DNA from: Streptomyces sp. NBC_00490
GTDB taxonomy: Bacteria > Actinomycetota > Actinomycetes > Streptomycetales > Streptomycetaceae
DNA length: 64,000 nucleotides
Reading direction: 5' to 3'
Assembly (NCBI RefSeq): GCF_036013645.1
Contig: NZ_CP107869.1
Location: 10,168,001-10,232,000 of the forward strand
Position 1 is the first letter of the stretch, and every line of letters starts with the position of its first letter. Both the position numbers and the translations under genes were made by a program. Below, piece by piece: positions 61,742 to 64,000 of this stretch. The notes under the pieces are model-generated. The model saw nothing but the letters and a program-made list of their open reading frames with translations, did no database searches and had not been told where the DNA came from.

Positions 61742-62743
61742 ATGATCGGAACGGTCTTCCGGAGCAGCGACGTGCCCAAGGAGCACCGGTTCGAGTACTG
61801 GGGCGAGTTGATGCACCGGGCCATCGCGCCCAGCCATATGAGCAGCTCGTTCGCCGATGACTTCTGGGCGCAACAGCGGCTGCTGGAGCTGGGGCCGGTG
61901 CTGGTGTGGCCGACGGCGTACCTGCCGACGGGGTTTCGGCGTACCGAGAAGCTGGTGCGGCAGTCGGATCCGGAGATGTACCACCTGTCGCTGGTGCTCG
62001 GCGGCGGGCTGGGGTTCGAGCATGTGGGGCGGGCCGAGGCGTACGGGCCGAGGGATTTGTGGGTGAGCGACACGTCGCGGCCCTACGAAGTGCACGTGCC
62101 GGCCGGCCTGGGCCGTCAGGTGCTCACCGGGGTGGGCGTGGACTTCCCCAAGGCGCTGTTGCCGCTGGTGCCCTCCCGTGTCCAACAGCTGCTGGGGCGG
62201 CGGCTGTCGGGGCGGGAGGGAGTGGGCGCCCTGCTGACGGGATTCCTGACCGGCCTGGAGCAGCAGGCCGACGTCCTTACGCCGTCCGACGCGCCCCGCC
62301 TCGGCACTGCCCTGGTCGACCTGTTGTCCGCCTGGTTCGCGCAGATGCTGGAGGCGGAGGACGCGCTGCCGCCGGAGACCCGCCAGCGGGCGCTGACGAC
62401 ACGCATCCGGGCCTTCATCCGCCAGAACCTGCACGCCCCCGAGCTGACACCGGCCGTGATAGCGGACGCGCACCACATCTCACTGAGCTACCTGCACCGG
62501 ATCTTCAAAGAGGACACCCCCGGTGAGACGGTCGCGGCCTGGATCCGCGACCAGCGCCTCGAAGGCGCCCGCCGCGACCTTACCGACCCCAACCTCGACT
62601 CCACGCCCGTCCACACCATCGCCACCCGCTGGGGCCTGGTCCGCGCCCCCGACTTCACGCGAGCGTTCCGCAGCACATACGGGCTGTCGCCCACGGAGTA
62701 CCGCGCCCGGGAACTGGCAAGGGCCGCGCAGGGTCCGCAGTAG
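61742..62743 (+). CDS. AraC-family regulator
   Basis: A 333-residue protein from ATG 61742. The N-terminal 200 residues are an AraC_binding_2-like domain (EHRFEYWGELMHRAIAPSHM, then LVLGGGLGFEH). The C-terminal 110 are an AraC HTH pair: LTPAVIADAHHISLSYLHRI and TIATRWGLVRAPDFTRAFRS, ending YGLSPTEYRA. The regulated genes are unknown. It is the second AraC-type regulator around the oxidoreductase gene. Confidence 0.88.
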   Translation: MIGTVFRSSDVPKEHRFEYWGELMHRAIAPSHMSSSFADDFWAQQRLLELGPVLVWPTAYLPTGFRRTEKLVRQSDPEMYHLSLVLGGGLGFEHVGRAEAYGPRDLWVSDTSRPYEVHVPAGLGRQVLTGVGVDFPKALLPLVPSRVQQLLGRRLSGREGVGALLTGFLTGLEQQADVLTPSDAPRLGTALVDLLSAWFAQMLEAEDALPPETRQRALTTRIRAFIRQNLHAPELTPAVIADAHHISLSYLHRIFKEDTPGETVAAWIRDQRLEGARRDLTDPNLDSTPVHTIATRWGLVRAPDFTRAFRSTYGLSPTEYRARELARAAQGPQ

Positions 62744-62849
62744 ACGCAGCGGCAACTCACCTGTGCACGCAGGGACAACGACAGCCCAAGAACCCGCCAC
62801 TCATACTGGCTGCGCCATCTCACTTAATGCAAGGCAAGAGGAATTGAGA

Positions 62850-63254
62850 ATGAGAAAGCGCTCCACACTGACCTTTGCCGGCTGTCTGGCGATGGGTATC
62901 CTGGCGGCCACCGGAACAGCGCACGCGAACGGCGTTGCGCAATGCTTCACTACAGGTGCCGCCGGCAGCATGGGCTACGACTACCAAGGCGGTGTTACCG
63001 CCCCCATCGATGTGGAGCTTGGTGTCTCCGACACGAGCGCGGACAGTCATCATGTGGCCGTCCGGCTCATAACCAGAGACACTAACGGGGACCGCCACAA
63101 CTGGTCCTGGCATCACTGGTACTCCGGAAAAGACACCGGTAACACCTGGAATACAACGGCGCAAGACACCGATAAGGGCATACGAGACCTGGGAGTTCAG
63201 GCCGCCGTTTTCGAAGGAGACCACCTCCTGAATTCGTGCACTGAGTGGGACTGA
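62850..63254 (+). CDS. Small secreted hypothetical protein
   Basis: A 134-residue protein from ATG 62850 (AGAGGAATTGAGA upstream). Signal peptide residues 1-26: MRKRSTLTFAGCLAMGILAA, then TGTAHA. The mature part is beta-rich with two cysteines (one near the start, one near the end, CTEWD) and Trp/His-rich strands (DRHNWSWHHWYSGKD). No family is recognised. It is lower in GC than its neighbours, which may mark later acquisition. Confidence 0.75.
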   Translation: MRKRSTLTFAGCLAMGILAATGTAHANGVAQCFTTGAAGSMGYDYQGGVTAPIDVELGVSDTSADSHHVAVRLITRDTNGDRHNWSWHHWYSGKDTGNTWNTTAQDTDKGIRDLGVQAAVFEGDHLLNSCTEWD

Positions 63255-63491
63255 TGTCGGCGTAGCATAGGGGAGTCACGATCTGGTGCCCCTCCGCGGG
63301 GCGCGGCGTTCGCAGTGCGGGCTGACCGAGTCGGCGACGGTGGCGATGCCGCACCGGCATCTGATCAGGACCCTTGCTGCGACAAGTCCCCGGCCGCACG
63401 TCTCGCGTGCAGGGACGATCGTTCGGCTGAAGCCTGGCATTGCCTTTCGCCGCGTAGGCGACCGCCCTTCACTCCCACACAGCGCAGACGT

Positions 63492-63517
63492 GGCCCCGAA
63501 GTGACCCCTTCGGGGCC
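63492..63517. terminator. GC-rich hairpin
   Basis: GGCCCCGAAG (63492-63501) and CTTCGGGGCC (63508-63517) form perfect ten-base arms with a six-base loop, a likely terminator. The surrounding 63255-63690 has no recognised gene; a minus-strand frame (RCRCGIATVADSVSPHCERR) is unassigned. Confidence 0.6.
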
Positions 63518-63719
63518 GCGGTGCGTGCCACCGTACTGAGCTACACGATGCACGTCCCACACGCATGGTCGCCTTGCCCGGCCTCACCTGAGATGTAGTG
63601 CCTGGAACCGTCCCCGGGAAGACCGGGTCAGTGCGGCAGACCGGGCCCTACGCTGGACTATTCAGCACGGCTCGGGGCGCGGGGGCGTAATGGGTGCGGG
63701 TACGGGGGCGTCTGACGGA

Positions 63720-64000
63720 ATGTCGGATCGGCGATGGTTCATCAGTCACGCCGGTGCGGGCCGGGCGTGGGCGGAGTGGGTGGGCTGGCAGCTCCTGGAC
63801 GCCGGGCATGAGATCGAGCTGGATTACTGGGACTGGGGTGCGGGCGACAATTTCGTGCTGAAGATGAATGCGGCCCTGGAGCGGTGCCGGTTGTTGGCGT
63901 TGTTCTCCCCGGCGTATTTCGAGCCGGAGCGGTTCACCACCCCGGAGTGGCCGCCATGATCGCTCGGCGGGAGAAGATCACGCCGGTCCGTATCGTGCGG
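63720..64000 (+). pseudogene. TIR-domain gene (FxsT-like), copy B, frameshifted and cut by window end
   Basis: From ATG 63720 the frame reads SDRRWFISHAGAGRAWAEWV, GWQLLDAGHEIELDYWDWGA and YFEPERFTTPEW. It then stops at 63959 because one base is missing relative to copy A (TGGCCGCC against TGGACCGCG). The following bases continue in another frame as MIARREKITPVRIV to the window edge. It is a TIR domain of the kind found at the N-terminus of FxSxx-COOH system repeat proteins. The rest of the gene is outside the window. Confidence 0.7.

Overview
The window is high-GC actinobacterial DNA, almost certainly from a Streptomyces. The evidence is the codon bias, the frequent GTG starts and ATGA/GTGA overlaps, the isorenieratene carotenoid locus with its LitR/LitS light switch, the MEDS/HATPase/STAS regulators and many Streptomyces-type hypothetical families. 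The many insertion-sequence remnants and broken genes suggest an accessory region rather than the conserved core. I see no rRNA, tRNA or CRISPR array.

Layout. 1-3.4 kb: an operon resembling the conserved SCO2523-SCO2522-SCO2521 set plus a membrane protein. 3.4-7.7 kb: small envelope genes, then two orphan immunity-type genes (Imm1, SUKH-3) among IS110 and IS5 debris. 7.7-13.5 kb: a 1485-residue CHAT-protease protein divergent from a small zinc-ribbon-like protein and a multi-pass membrane protein, the best candidate for an undescribed system. 13.6-17.1 kb: a GH1 glucosidase remnant, the first TnpB element and a second TnpB remnant. 17.5-23.7 kb: a secreted NucA/NucB-type nuclease tail-to-tail with a possible immunity gene, an FkbM methyltransferase-HAD pair, and DUF4383 and DUF2945 genes. 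23.8-37.2 kb: crtE-crtI-crtB-Rieske (minus strand) divergent from crtY-crtT-crtU (plus strand), then litR, an SDR gene and the ECF sigma gene litS. 38-45 kb: MEDS regulators, a broken TIR gene, a nucleotidyltransferase-BON-metallophosphoesterase operon and an M20 hydrolase. 45.7-53.7 kb: an ABC exporter with a PadR regulator, a DUF1996 secreted protein and a STAS/HATPase pair. 55-64 kb: LtrA, an epimerase, a truncated IS701, a GlxA/quinone-oxidoreductase/SnoaL/AraC group, a small secreted protein and a second broken TIR gene.

The strongest finding is a family of four near-identical TnpB-only IS605/IS1341-type elements at 14.96, 31.25, 41.92 and 53.83 kb. Three are exactly 1387 bp and one is 1382 bp, all in the same orientation. 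Each abuts ATGA on its right side (TCAT on the TnpB strand, the inferred TAM). Removing two of them restores ATGA stop/start overlaps between crtT and crtU and between the BON and metallophosphoesterase genes. Removing the fourth puts a start codon back next to its own AAGGAG. The element ends supply a stop codon on the left and a Shine-Dalgarno on the right, so insertion into an operon looks nearly harmless.

Working together: crtE, crtI, crtB and crtY would make beta-carotene and crtU would aromatise it to isorenieratene, under a predicted adenosylcobalamin photoreceptor (LitR) and sigma factor (LitS). Related GATGCA inverted repeats lie before the SDR gene and litS and may be the shared operator.
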